From assembly GCA_001695595.3 (NCBI GenBank), contig MBPM02000090.1:186001-250000 (forward strand): 64,000 nucleotides of DNA, written 5' to 3'. Position numbers and translations under genes: made by a program. The stretch is from Plasmopara viticola (Eukaryota; Oomycota; Peronosporomycetes; Peronosporales; Peronosporaceae). The notes beneath the pieces were generated by a model. That model worked only from the letters and a program-made list of their open reading frames with translations, was not told where the DNA came from and made no database searches. Below are positions 33,101 to 43,696 of the stretch, in pieces; the first letter of the stretch is position 1, and each line of letters opens with the position of its first letter.

Positions 33101-34253
33101 GATACATTATCCAAAAAGAGAAACGGATTAAGTCAGTCTCGGTTTGACTGGCTAATGAAACGGTTTTGAACGAAACTACCAAAAACAAGTTTGGAACGAG
33201 ATCAACACCGGACAAACTTCGTAATCAACCAGACTTGGGGAGAGGACGGTGGCCACTTTAATTTTCAGCCCCCCATATGCTCTTTGGTGAACAAACTCTT
33301 TCCAGCTTGCATTCTGGGCAAATGTAAAGACTTTCATTGCTCCGCTGATCTCGTTCGGACTTCATCAAGACAGCTAGCAGCTTGCGCGAGAGCCTTGGCG
33401 ATAACATCAATTGCTTGGTTGCGGCTAGAAAATGCCATTGCGCTCGAAAGCTGTTCGTGCAGATCGATATTCTTCAAAGTCCAATTTTGAAAAATATACT
33501 TTATCATCGCTTGCTTCGTGAACTTCTGGGACTGGCTTCTTCTACTTCGGCATTTTCTTGCTTTTACCATTGAATTCCATACAGTCCTCTTTCTGTCAGC
33601 AGTCGAAGGTCGTGGAATTTAAAAGTTTCGGGAAGGTCGCACCAAGGACCGCTCTGCTGGAGAATAGATGATGTACAGCCATAGATACGTCGTTTTTATC
33701 ATTCAAGACGTGCGCAGACGCAATAGTCGCAAACCTACCGGTAGACGTGTACGTGATGCACAACCCGCTCCAGCTTTCTCACCTTCGTTCATTGCAGCGT
33801 TTGTTGCGCTATCCTACTTTAATATACAGAAAACAGAACTTCGTCGGCTCATAGCACTCGTAATCTTTTGAGAAATTCCGAAAAAATGCTTCAAAAAAAT
33901 TATCTCTTCCTGGTCTTAAATTTGAGACAATTTCCTTATGATTTTTTTGCCATAGGTTGGTTGCATAAAGTCCTTAAAGAGAGCGCCTTCTAATTCACAA
34001 CATCAGCGCCAAGCTCAGCAGCATTGGGGCTAGCTTCGAGCCCTGGTTTAATTGGCCGAGCAAGGTTATAGATTCCACTCGCTCAAACTCAAACGATAGG
34101 GGCTTCGTCAGTTATGCTACCACCTGCGGCTTCATTGGATAAAAGCCTGGTCCGGAGGGGCGCATTTACTTTAAACGAGCTCGACATGTAGTGTAAGTGC
34201 AGATCTTGTGTGCAACAAGGTAGCAAGCAGGTTCTCGACACGTTTTAGTGGTC
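30158..34253. other. Gene desert downstream of MULE 1
   Basis: No gene is supported in these 4.1 kb. The largest frame (31580-31999, minus, 139 codons) has no motif I recognise, and neighbouring frames on the same strand do not extend it convincingly. The sequence is probably decayed repeat. Confidence 0.4.
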
Positions 34254-34395
34254 GGTCCGCATACTCAGCGCCATGCGTGTATATTCTTCGTCATGCAGAA
34301 TAGATCGAGCGAGTGAGGGTCTTCCATTATTTTGCTTAGCTCTGACTTGGTAAGAGCCGAGGTGGCGCCCGGTGCTGGAGACCGTCGCGTCGAGG
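34254..34395. mobile_element. Short GC-rich element, fragment (copy 3)
   Basis: This partial, more diverged copy has the same orientation as 7096-7421 and 59747-60068. Matching starts at GGTCCGCATAC, is interrupted by about 45 bp of different sequence, then is close to identical from GAGGGTCTTCCATTATTTTG to CCGTCGCGTCGAGG, where it stops. Neither end of the full element is present and no flanking duplication is seen. Confidence 0.75.
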
Positions 34396-35009
34396 TGTAC
34401 ACACCGTGTTTCCTAACTCTTGCGTGTGCTTGCGCACCTTTTGCGCAATGATTTTGAACGCAACGTAAAAGTCCAGACAATCACATTTACACAAAGATAG
34501 CAGATTGTCTGTCTACTCTTCACAGGTGGCATCTCAGCGCTTTACCAAAGCAAATGTGCACCAAGTCATGGTCTATTACGTCTGTAAGCGTCGAGAATTA
34601 TAGAAAGGACGTAACTATGGTCGATCATCACCTCAGCACTTTACATGAGCGATTATACGTCCAAAACTGGTCGAGAAATTGAAGAACAGAGGAATATAGA
34701 AAAAGGAGGAGAAGGTAAAAAAGGAGGTTAAAAAGACGAAAGACTGCCAATGAGCTGACTGAAGCAAACGTCGACCCTATCGCATAGATCGCTGCTTGAG
34801 TCGGTGGCATCTTGCAGAGCAAAAGATACGGATCTCTGAGCCAAATCCATGACTAATGAAAAGGTTTCTGCAGCAAAAATGACCTATCTCTCTGTTTTTT
34901 GAACCATCTCTTTAAGGCTCTCCAAAGATTGTATGCGGTAAGAATCACCCCCTCCGCGATTTGCCGAGGCTGCAATCAAGGTGGAATGTCAATTACGTCT
35001 CTGTCGTCT

Positions 35010-35112
35010 TCACTTTACCTTCTTCTCCACCAGCTTCTCCATCAACTTCTTCCTCTTCCACTTTCTCGTCTTCTCCATAAACTTCCTCTTCTTCCTCTTC
35101 TTCCGAAACCAT
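35010..35112. repeat. Strand-biased polypyrimidine (CTT-rich) tract
   Basis: About 100 bases are built almost only of C and T on the plus strand, with repeated CTTC and TTCCTC units. The minus strand therefore has a GAA-rich frame encoding acidic runs (SEEEEEEEVYGEDEKVEEEE). I regard this as a microsatellite-like tract rather than a gene. Confidence 0.65.
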
Positions 35113-35296
35113 TTTTGTCAGCTTTCTTGTGACGTGAGCGCTGAGACGTTGTACGGCAACAGATACGTCCTTTCTATGAAAAGTCAATCATAAATTGATC
35201 GTATATCTTTTCGTACGCATCCTTTGTGCAAGGTGCTGTGAAACCCCGTCGCACAAATTATGCACCTTTAGTAACAAGTTTATTTAACATCTACTT

Positions 35297-35485
35297 TTGC
35301 CCTATGACAAGTTTGCTACTTTCGTTGCGATGGCCGAAAATCAAACGAACATGCGCGTTAAATCACTCTGTTGTGATAATGGTGGCGAGTACACTTCTTG
35401 GATGCTTCGTGTTGTAAATATGAACGAATTTTTCGAAAGCCGCGAGCAACTTACCATTGTACAAATCCTCTTCCTTGACGTCTGA
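35297..35485 (+). pseudogene. Ty1/copia integrase relic
   Basis: The frame reads DKFATFVAMAENQTNMRVKS then LCCDNGGEYTSW. This is the copia integrase core around the second catalytic aspartate (consensus: phenylalanine-rich strand, E-x-Q, then V-K-x-L-R-x-D-N-G-G-E-Y-T/S). The rest of the polyprotein is not recognisable on either side, so only about 60 codons survive. The plus-strand GNRYVLSM at about 35151 may be an upstream piece of the same integrase. Confidence 0.65.
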
Positions 35486-38400
35486 TGTGAGCAGTTCAAA
35501 CATGTCGGCCGTCGAGGAAACATATGATTCAGTACATTGCAAGTACAGATCCTATAGAGGTTCTCCGTCCACTGTGAGAAGTCCAAGTACGTGTTTGCAA
35601 TAGACATGGTCTATGCTTGAGACATGAAGCGGCATCACTTAAAATGCTGAAACGATATATGGCTATAGTTACGTCCTTTCTTTTTTCCGGAAAGATAATG
35701 GTCTCAAATTAGAGATGCAGAGGATAATAAAAAATTGAGCCTTTCCCCCACTTACATCACAAACATCCGTGCGAGCCAACATGTAGTTTTGTTGAGCTAT
35801 TTGCGTATCTCATCAAAAGCGCTTGCAACGTACGCGGTCGTATCTGGCACCTCTTTAAGCATCTAGCGCGAGGCCAAGCAAAAACGTCACTTAATTCAGA
35901 CCGTCCTGCTTGAGAAACTGGATACTTCAAAACTTGACTTGGTCGACTTGAGCACGACGAGGCAAATTGAGAAGTACAAAAGCTGGACGGATGTTTTGCA
36001 TTTAAAGCGATCGCTAGCAACTTCGCTTGATCTTCTAGCGTCCTTATAAAAAGTCAAGCAGAAATTTAGTGTTTCGATTGTTTGATTTTCGTACGCTCTA
36101 GAGACAAGGACATCGTGGAAGCTTTACATATATTGCGTGTCGGACGAAGCCTCCATGCTGATGGCATGGTTTCTATGAATTGCATTTTGAGCATTCTATT
36201 GATTACATGTCAGCTTCAACATGACTAATCAAATTGAGCCGGATATATTTGTCAATATTATAAGTGCTAAAGGACGCCTGCTCTTGGTATCGGAACTTTA
36301 ATGTCGTCAACGTCATAAGATTGTTTGTAGTAGATTTTGTAATAGATTTGCCGGGTATTCCTCTTGTTCGGATTTTCCTAAATTCGACAGCTGCTGGTAA
36401 GAATAATCTCGATGATTTTTGGCATACACTCGAATTACGGCAGTAACTATTCAAACTGCTACGCCGGGCATCAGACATTGCGATGGGCTTCGTATCGGAC
36501 CGCTTCGAGCAGAGTACTGCACCATTTAAAGCGCCGATTCTTTTTACGGCCTCAGATACGTCCAATAAAGCTTCATGGACATGCAGGCATATTGGCATAG
36601 ACAGCCAAGGTCAGCAAGCTGCATTCGCTAAGATTGCGAATGACATTTCAGCAAAGATCTCTCAGTGCGCCAAAATGATTTTGAGACGATTTTGCCGCAC
36701 TAAAAAATTCATAACTTGACAACTACTGCGAGTTAAGGGCCCTAATTTTGGTTGTGGACATGTCCAAGCATGCCCCGCGCACTTTGATTTGAAAAAGAAG
36801 CAAAAGTAATAATAAATATTGCACCTTTTGAAAAGAACAAAATCCTGGTGGTCACACTGGATTAGCGGATTCCTACTCTGGCTTGTCGGAAGAAAAAGCC
36901 GTTCAAGATCATTTTCATAGAGGACGCATTCGGGCCAAAACTTCCTATACGAACGCCTCTAGATTTGAAAAGTCGATTACTATATTCCATATTACAAATG
37001 ACACATCAGTCTCCTCCTCGGTCACGGTCGTCTCTGTTGTAGTCACCTCCGTCACTTCCGTCGTTTCCTCAGGCTTGACATCGGTCACTTCAATCGTATC
37101 TGTGGAATGACAACTTTGGCCGTGAGTGGCCACAAATACAACTTGGCTGTTACGCAAGCCAATTCGCCTGCCTCGTGCTGGCCTTTCCGAAAATTCTTTC
37201 GAAATTTTTAGGGCATATGTCCTAGTTCAACTACATCGTCTGTTGTGCTGGTTGAAATTGGAACAAACAAGCCAATGGGGTATGCTGGTAAGGTAAACAG
37301 TACCAGTGCTACTTGAACATGCGGTTATGTGAAAGATATGAATACCCCATGCCAACACCTCATAGCACCACTCGAGTTTTCGAGTCAGCTGTCACATGAA
37401 GAATTTTTATTTGGGGTATGTGGTCAACCAAAACCTATTTTCTTGCCTACGATGAAGCACTCGAAGTGAAGCTTATTGGGACAGAAAGTGAACTGGTAGA
37501 GAGTGAGCACCTCCCACCAAATGCATTCAAAAGAAAAGATTGAAACACAGCATGCTACATTAAAAGTTGTTAAAGCGTTTATCGATGCGGCAGCTATGGT
37601 AATGTGGGACACAAAAAGCGTCGATGCACCAGTGATGCGCAGCTTATAAGTACATTTTCTTTAGTGAGTTAGGTATTTTTTAATCTTTCAATAGTTTTCT
37701 TACTTAATAGGTTCATTTTTGTGGAAAAGTTGTAATTCAAGGTAGATCTTACATTTGTATATATATTTTTGTTCATCAATTTGAAATAAGCTACATTATT
37801 TTCATTCGCCCCGAAAATAAGTTCAATTTGTAATAATGAGCTCACTACGTGAGCACTAGACCGTTGGCTCTGCATACAAAATTATCGGAGCAAAGTGTGG
37901 CCTTTTGAGTACTTGCTACGTCGCTATCGTAAGCCCAATAATATTTTTCAATCTCAAAAAATGCAAGCTAAAGATTTATTTAAAAATAAAATTCATGCAG
38001 TTAAGTTAAAAATAATTTGATCTTAATATACTGAAAATATGAGTTGTAGACACTGCTTTAACGCCTTTCGATCATGTGGTCATGAAGCTAAAAATTTTGA
38101 GAATGGCAGAGATCAACATGAGAAATGCAGAAGGGCTTTTAGTATGTAGAATGTGGCTGTGGAGTAGCGATAATTCAAGAATACTTGTGCTGTGCTGAAA
38201 TCGTAGAAATTGTGTATCCGCCTTGCTATTTGCTATGCTCGCCTTTCGACTGAGACGTCAAAATCTTAAATGGACAAGAACTAGATACTTGGTCCTGTCT
38301 ATCGTAATATGGTTCTTTTAAATAATTCTTACAGTGTTAAGTAAGTCGCAGCGTGCGACTATAATTTGTGCACATTAAGGATCGAGACAGAGGCAAATCC

Positions 38401-41400
38401 TCATACCGTGAGAGATGGAGGCGTGTGATACGTACTCTGCAAAGTTTGTGGCGGTTGCCACTTCCTTGAGGGTCTACAGCAAATCACAAAAGAAGTTGCA
38501 AAGTAAGGAAATACGTTTTTGTCTAAATATACACTCATAAAAATAGCATATCCTACGGCGTCTACGACCAACCCCTCGCGTTCCTTCCACACGCGCTTAC
38601 ATCGCAATATCGTGACCAACAAATCGCGAGATTAATGTCATTTTTGAAAAAAGAAACTCTTGCGCTAAACACAAATCTACGTACTTGCCGATGCCTCATA
38701 CGCAGGTCAGATCATTAGCTGGTTTAATTAAAATCTCTACTGACGAGTAAATTCGAGCCCACAAAATGAATGGCAATTTTAATCCTGTGATACAATAATT
38801 AATTGCAGACGAATACACCAGATCGTCGTTGCACCACTATGATGGGGCATGCGGCATGATCCACCATATATCAGAATTAGCATATTACTGGATGGACGTA
38901 AAAACAATTATTTCAATGTTCTGAACGACAAAGACGTAAAGTCATCTATAAAATACATCTGCAGGCACATGATGCTTCAATCAGCGGACATTCAGCTCAT
39001 GAGAAAAGATTGTTCTCGGTTCTTGCAACTTTTCAGTGGCAATACACGTAAAAGTCAGAAGCTATGTATGCTAAAATCTGTGAGACACTCTAGGGTCAAA
39101 CCTTAAATCAATCGTCGGATTTCTTACCTGTTCCATTGGCTGTTTGACTTGATGAAACTCGGCTACGTCTTTGGTTGTCAAAAGTTTATGGCGACATGGG
39201 TGTAGTACAGTTTGTTTATCCCTACATTTGGCACAAGTTCTAGCCAGTATAAATGGGGTGCAAACAGAGAAACTATTTATAAATACAAATCATATAAAAT
39301 GTTCACAATACCGTCAGATAGGAATTCGCTTTTTACCAACTTGTCTTGATAAGTTCTTTTCCAATCATCGGGAATCCGCTTGCTAATTTCTACAGCAAAT
39401 TACGCTTAGACCGAAGGACGGACAAAAAGATTTAAGACACCTGTGCGGTGACCTTGATTTCATAAGTCTTTACAATTGAGATTGCTTTCAACAATGCGGC
39501 TCACGCGTGTATAGGCTTTGCATCCTTGTAATAAACAAGCTAAGAGCGTTCATATTTTCAAGAGCCCTTAGACGCTTACGTTGCTCTTAGAGCAGGTGAG
39601 TAATGCTCAGAAACTTTTTTGTGTAAAGCGATTTTCGAGACAAACAGTCTTCCAGAAATAGTAACCTAAACTATGTAGATATTTGACTGGCCGTTACAAG
39701 TAGGGCGACGGATGCATTTGCATCCAAGTGCTTGTTAGCTTTGTGGCGTAATTTAATTGTAAGCGGAAATAATGGAAAGACTTACTGTTAGACATAAAAT
39801 TTATCAAAAAAGTATTTAGCATCACCATAAGAATAAAATTGGCAATGATAAGATCTCTTCTTTCAAATAAAGTTTCTTTTAATGTATGCGAAGCAATCGA
39901 TGCGATGTGTGTAATTCGTCCACCAGAACCTTATATCATATAGCTGGGTGACCAAGCGCCGGGATGGTAATATGCGACTCCATTAATTGAATTTATTGAT
40001 AGCTATCCCGGTACATCCAGAAATATCGTGCTTCTTTGGAGTAAATGCTAGTGCACCATTGCACGATTTGGCTAACCATAATCATGCTCTAGTTGCCACC
40101 TTTTGCTTGGTTTTCAGGCACAGAAATTTGTGTAAAGTGTGGAGATTTGACTTGTGCATCAAGCGTTTCTATGTCTTTTCGTGGAAATAGGCCTCACGTA
40201 GCTCACGATTCTCTCGTAGCATCGAACATTGCATTGTGACACATGCCTGGCTTAAAATGAATCCCAAATTTATCTGGTTTAACAAGCAAAATTGTTAATA
40301 GTAGATCCACAAACACCACAAATAAGCATTCTTTAAATGAATGATTTAAAATTGGTTGCAAGGGGCCCTACAGAATTTTGAGTTCAGACGGAACGTACGC
40401 TACCGTATGGCTAACCCAAGACATTTGCGCTTATCTAAATGGAAGACACGTATACGCATTGTGGAGAGGGATGAGATATTTCGATTACCCAAGAAATCAG
40501 GAACTTTTATTGCTTCAAGGTTCAGTATCTTCGGTAAACCTCTGGCAGTGTCTCCAATTGTAGCGCACCTACCAACCACTTGAACTGTCATTTCTTATGC
40601 GTTTTTTTCTTTCTGTTCATTACGTGTCTCATAGGAATTAAATCCGTATCGAATTCCAAGTGGATTATGGTTGTTTGCTTAGAAAGTTTTCAAAGACGTG
40701 CCTTCATGAAGATGTAAGTAGCTTCTGTACCTCCCGGACTTTGGGACCTCTTCCTCTCATATATGAGCCTTACGCATTACAAGGAAGTCATCCAAAAGGC
40801 GGCTGACACTTATGGCTTCCCCTTTAATCAGTTAGGTGCTCGTATGTAATGCTCACGATATGCTGGAGTCTTTTTCAGTCTTTCAATGTTTTTTACACAT
40901 GCGTGCACAGCCAGCAGTGTACCGCTGCTGGACCATCTTTCAAGAAAAGTATTCACATGGTGTGTATTAAGAGAATAGATTCACTGCCCTGCTTATTTCG
41001 GTGACCAATCGTCTCTCGCTACTGAGGCCACATCTCTTTCGTGCGACCCTGCAAAGCGCTTAAGCGAGACCAAGATCTACTTGAATGGCCTCCGTCAAGA
41101 CAGACAAAGACTATGCATTCAAATTTCACGCAGATAAAGAGGCGAATGCTACTTTCATCGGCAATACACAAATCCATGGGGATAGAACTCACTAGGGCAA
41201 TGGGTTATTTAACATGCTGAGCGACCGTTAACTCCCTTTTGATAGATCGCACCTTATAGACTAATTCATTCAATACGATTGATGCACCAAGTTCGTTTTT
41301 ACATTTGAGGCATCGTATGGGTATATCGAAAATACCTCAGATGAGGCTGCAGAACCAATCAAATCACCAATAAGGTGCTTGGCGTACCAGTCACCAAGTT

Positions 41401-41432
41401 GACAAGTGTAAGTCTAAACGCACCTCTGCAAC

Positions 41433-43025
41433 ATGTTGCCAAGCTCTTTCGTGTTGTTTGCATTAGCACTCGTACGCAGCACTCAGAGCAATGCCCATAT
41501 CCTTGTAGAGGAAAATTCCACAAGTTGGCCGGCGTTGGCCTTTCGCTTTGTAATCAAACGCAGCATGATGGCCATTCATGGTTCCTCTGACTTTACCGTC
41601 GTCGCATGCCCAGCTTTTACTCGTAGCGACGAAGGCATTGACAGTATCTTGTACAATACATTCACCACTTTCATAGACGACGCGCGAGTTTACAACTACA
41701 CGGTCGTGGATGGTAGCGCGTATGTTTCCTCCAGCTCCCTAGCCGAATCGAACGCCTCGAAAGTGAAGGTCGCATGTGATGATACAGAAGAGATGCCACC
41801 AATCAACGCCATCGTAAGTGCATTGAACAAAGCAATTCCCGTTTCAGGCACTTTATCAAGTAGCAATGAAGCGATAGAGTGCCTCAATGGAGCGTTCAAG
41901 GCATCAGTGAATGGAATTCATTTTAGAGTGTGCGTTGCGGATTCGTCAGGGCTCGCAATGTCCACCAGCGATATGGAAATTCACGTTACGTACCTGGCAA
42001 GTCACGGACAGATCAACAAGCCCAACACACACTGCGTGTGCGAGAAAACGGCCTTGCCCACGCCAGTAACCACGATTGGACGAGCTTTGCTTACCGGGTT
42101 GCCAGCTCCTTACGATCGTAGACAGCTCAAAGGGCTGCTTGGAAACTACGACTTTTCTCGTCACGATCGCCCGTGCACATGCAAGTCGACGCCACGGCCG
42201 TGCGTATTTCTACATGGCTTGCGGATCAATAGAGAGAAAGTTAAAGATGCAGACGCATTTTCGAAAATTTATTGGGGCAACATGACACACCACGCGCCGT
42301 GTTGCTCGTCCATGAAGTTTATCATGTTGAATACACTGAATACGTCTTGGACGGACGCTGCACAGCAGCAGGAAGTGTGTGATCGGATCCTTGAGGGCAA
42401 TGAAGCCAGTCACGAGAACGTGATTGCCAACACGATTATTGTGGCACATTCCATGGGGAATTTATTGCTCGCGGGAGCCATTGCGAATACCAAGTGTCGC
42501 ATGGCGTCGTCGTCCACGTGGGTCGGCATGTCTGGGCCAATGCGGGGCAGTATGCTATCGCTTTACTTTCAAGAATCCTGCAAGAACCGAACGAATTCGA
42601 TCATGGAAGACGCAGTTCTGAATTCGGGGTTGTGTTATGCACCCGACGGGATTCTCTCTCTTGCTTACGAAGGTGAGCGCTACAGCTCCCCGGAACTTGA
42701 TGCAGCGTACAGGGCTGCACAAAAGGTCTATCAGAGCAACGTCTCAGCCTTGATGTGCAGTAATGGATTCTCTGGATTACCATCCAAGCAACGATGGTAT
42801 TTATGGGTGCTAGGAACCGTCGTCCCTCATCACTCGTTTAAGAACGATGGCATGGTGGAGTTTCTTAGCTGTGCGGGGGGCATTCCAATAGCCAAGTTTG
42901 GCAATTCCTATGAAGACAAGTTTTACGTCACGAAACTCAATCACGTTGATACTGCTTTCCGAAATGGCGATGCGCTCTTTAACAAAGCAAAGATGCCTGT
43001 AAAGTGGTTCGAGTGTCTGCTGTAG
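41433..43025 (+). CDS. Secreted alpha/beta hydrolase (lipase-like), paralog 2
   Basis: The product is a 530-residue secreted enzyme paralogous to the gene at 3289-4890. The start ATG at 41433 opens a signal peptide (MLPSSFVLFALALVRSTQSN). The beta-rich N-terminal domain follows, starting near WPALAFRFVIKRSM, and the catalytic domain starts at CTCKSTPRPCVFLHGL. Catalytic candidates align exactly with paralog 1: Ser340 in AHSMGN, Asp472 in NDGMVEFLSCAGG, His504 in LNHVDTAF. The elbow reads SMGN instead of SMGG, a change in the residue next to the nucleophile's glycine. Both paralogs end in a near-identical tail (KMPVKWxECLL). A truncated third relative lies 173 bp downstream on the opposite strand. 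The enzyme probably acts outside the cell; the substrate is unknown. Confidence 0.88.
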   Translation: MLPSSFVLFALALVRSTQSNAHILVEENSTSWPALAFRFVIKRSMMAIHGSSDFTVVACPAFTRSDEGIDSILYNTFTTFIDDARVYNYTVVDGSAYVSSSSLAESNASKVKVACDDTEEMPPINAIVSALNKAIPVSGTLSSSNEAIECLNGAFKASVNGIHFRVCVADSSGLAMSTSDMEIHVTYLASHGQINKPNTHCVCEKTALPTPVTTIGRALLTGLPAPYDRRQLKGLLGNYDFSRHDRPCTCKSTPRPCVFLHGLRINREKVKDADAFSKIYWGNMTHHAPCCSSMKFIMLNTLNTSWTDAAQQQEVCDRILEGNEASHENVIANTIIVAHSMGNLLLAGAIANTKCRMASSSTWVGMSGPMRGSMLSLYFQESCKNRTNSIMEDAVLNSGLCYAPDGILSLAYEGERYSSPELDAAYRAAQKVYQSNVSALMCSNGFSGLPSKQRWYLWVLGTVVPHHSFKNDGMVEFLSCAGGIPIAKFGNSYEDKFYVTKLNHVDTAFRNGDALFNKAKMPVKWFECLL

Positions 43026-43198
43026 AAGGTCCGAGCATCGTCATCCTGTGCTTTGCCAACAAATTGACTCATTGTACAGGTAATCAAACTACTTAAGAGC
43101 ATGTCATTGCCGCCAGAACATCATCCAAGCGAGCAAAGAGATTTAATTGACCTCGACGCTAAGGCTTCATTTCATCCATATCCGATCGTCAATCCTGC

Positions 43199-43696
43199 TC
43201 ATTTCGTTAAGCAAGATGTTTGCAAAATTGCCGGCGAACTTTTGAGATCTAATGGGCTGTCGACAACGATGACTTGAATGTCCATGTCAGAAGGAATGCT
43301 GTTCACTGCAAGCTTAAAGGATTGTTGGCTCGAATACAACAGTGCAGATCCATTGCTATCGTGTATGGTTGCCTCAACGTTGGCACAATTCAGCGCAACT
43401 ACGATTAAAGTGAGAGACTCAAGGCACTGACTGCACTTGTGAGTTATTGTGTAGATTTGTGTCGAGAGAAGCACGCTCGTTGCGTCGCGCGATAGAATGG
43501 GAGTGGCGAGAACAGAGACGTGAGAGAAGCCATGTATTCTCGTACGCTTGATGACAAAGTGAAAGTGCAGGGACGGCCATTTGCCACGTGTGGTTATTTG
43601 CAGTTCGAGTGGCTCGGACGCAGCAAATATCAGCGAGACGGCAAGTGCACTGGCGAATACGGACCTTAACCACTGACATAGTTGTCGTCTATACAC
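43199..43696 (-). pseudogene. Truncated third hydrolase paralog (N-terminal domain only)
   Basis: An intact 165-codon frame encodes a signal peptide (SVFASALAVSLIFAASEPL) and then the family's N-terminal domain: WPSLHFHFVIKRTRIHGFSH, VLATPILSRDATSVL, and SFKLAVNSIPSDMDIQVIVV. Against paralog 1 it lacks internal blocks. About 15 residues between NSIP and SDMDIQV are missing, and a larger stretch after ATSVL is lost or scrambled. The whole catalytic domain is absent; the frame stops at 43199 after about ten unrelated residues. It faces paralog 2 tail to tail. It is either a pseudogene or a short secreted protein made of the N-terminal domain alone. The surviving open frame with signal peptide keeps the second option open. 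Confidence 0.75.

Larger units (their letters stand above)
34396..41432. other. Gene desert with retroelement relic
   Basis: These 7 kb contain a purine/pyrimidine-biased tract and a copia integrase relic (listed separately). Apart from them I see only short, mutually overlapping open frames. No gene is supported. Confidence 0.4.

Noticed and set aside
34993..35187. Minus-strand frame encoding glutamate runs
   Set aside because: The acidic runs come from a CTT-rich simple tract; there is no other protein character.
36945..37157. Minus-strand frame rich in Thr/Glu/Val
   Set aside because: It is low-complexity, short and unsupported by flanking coding sequence.
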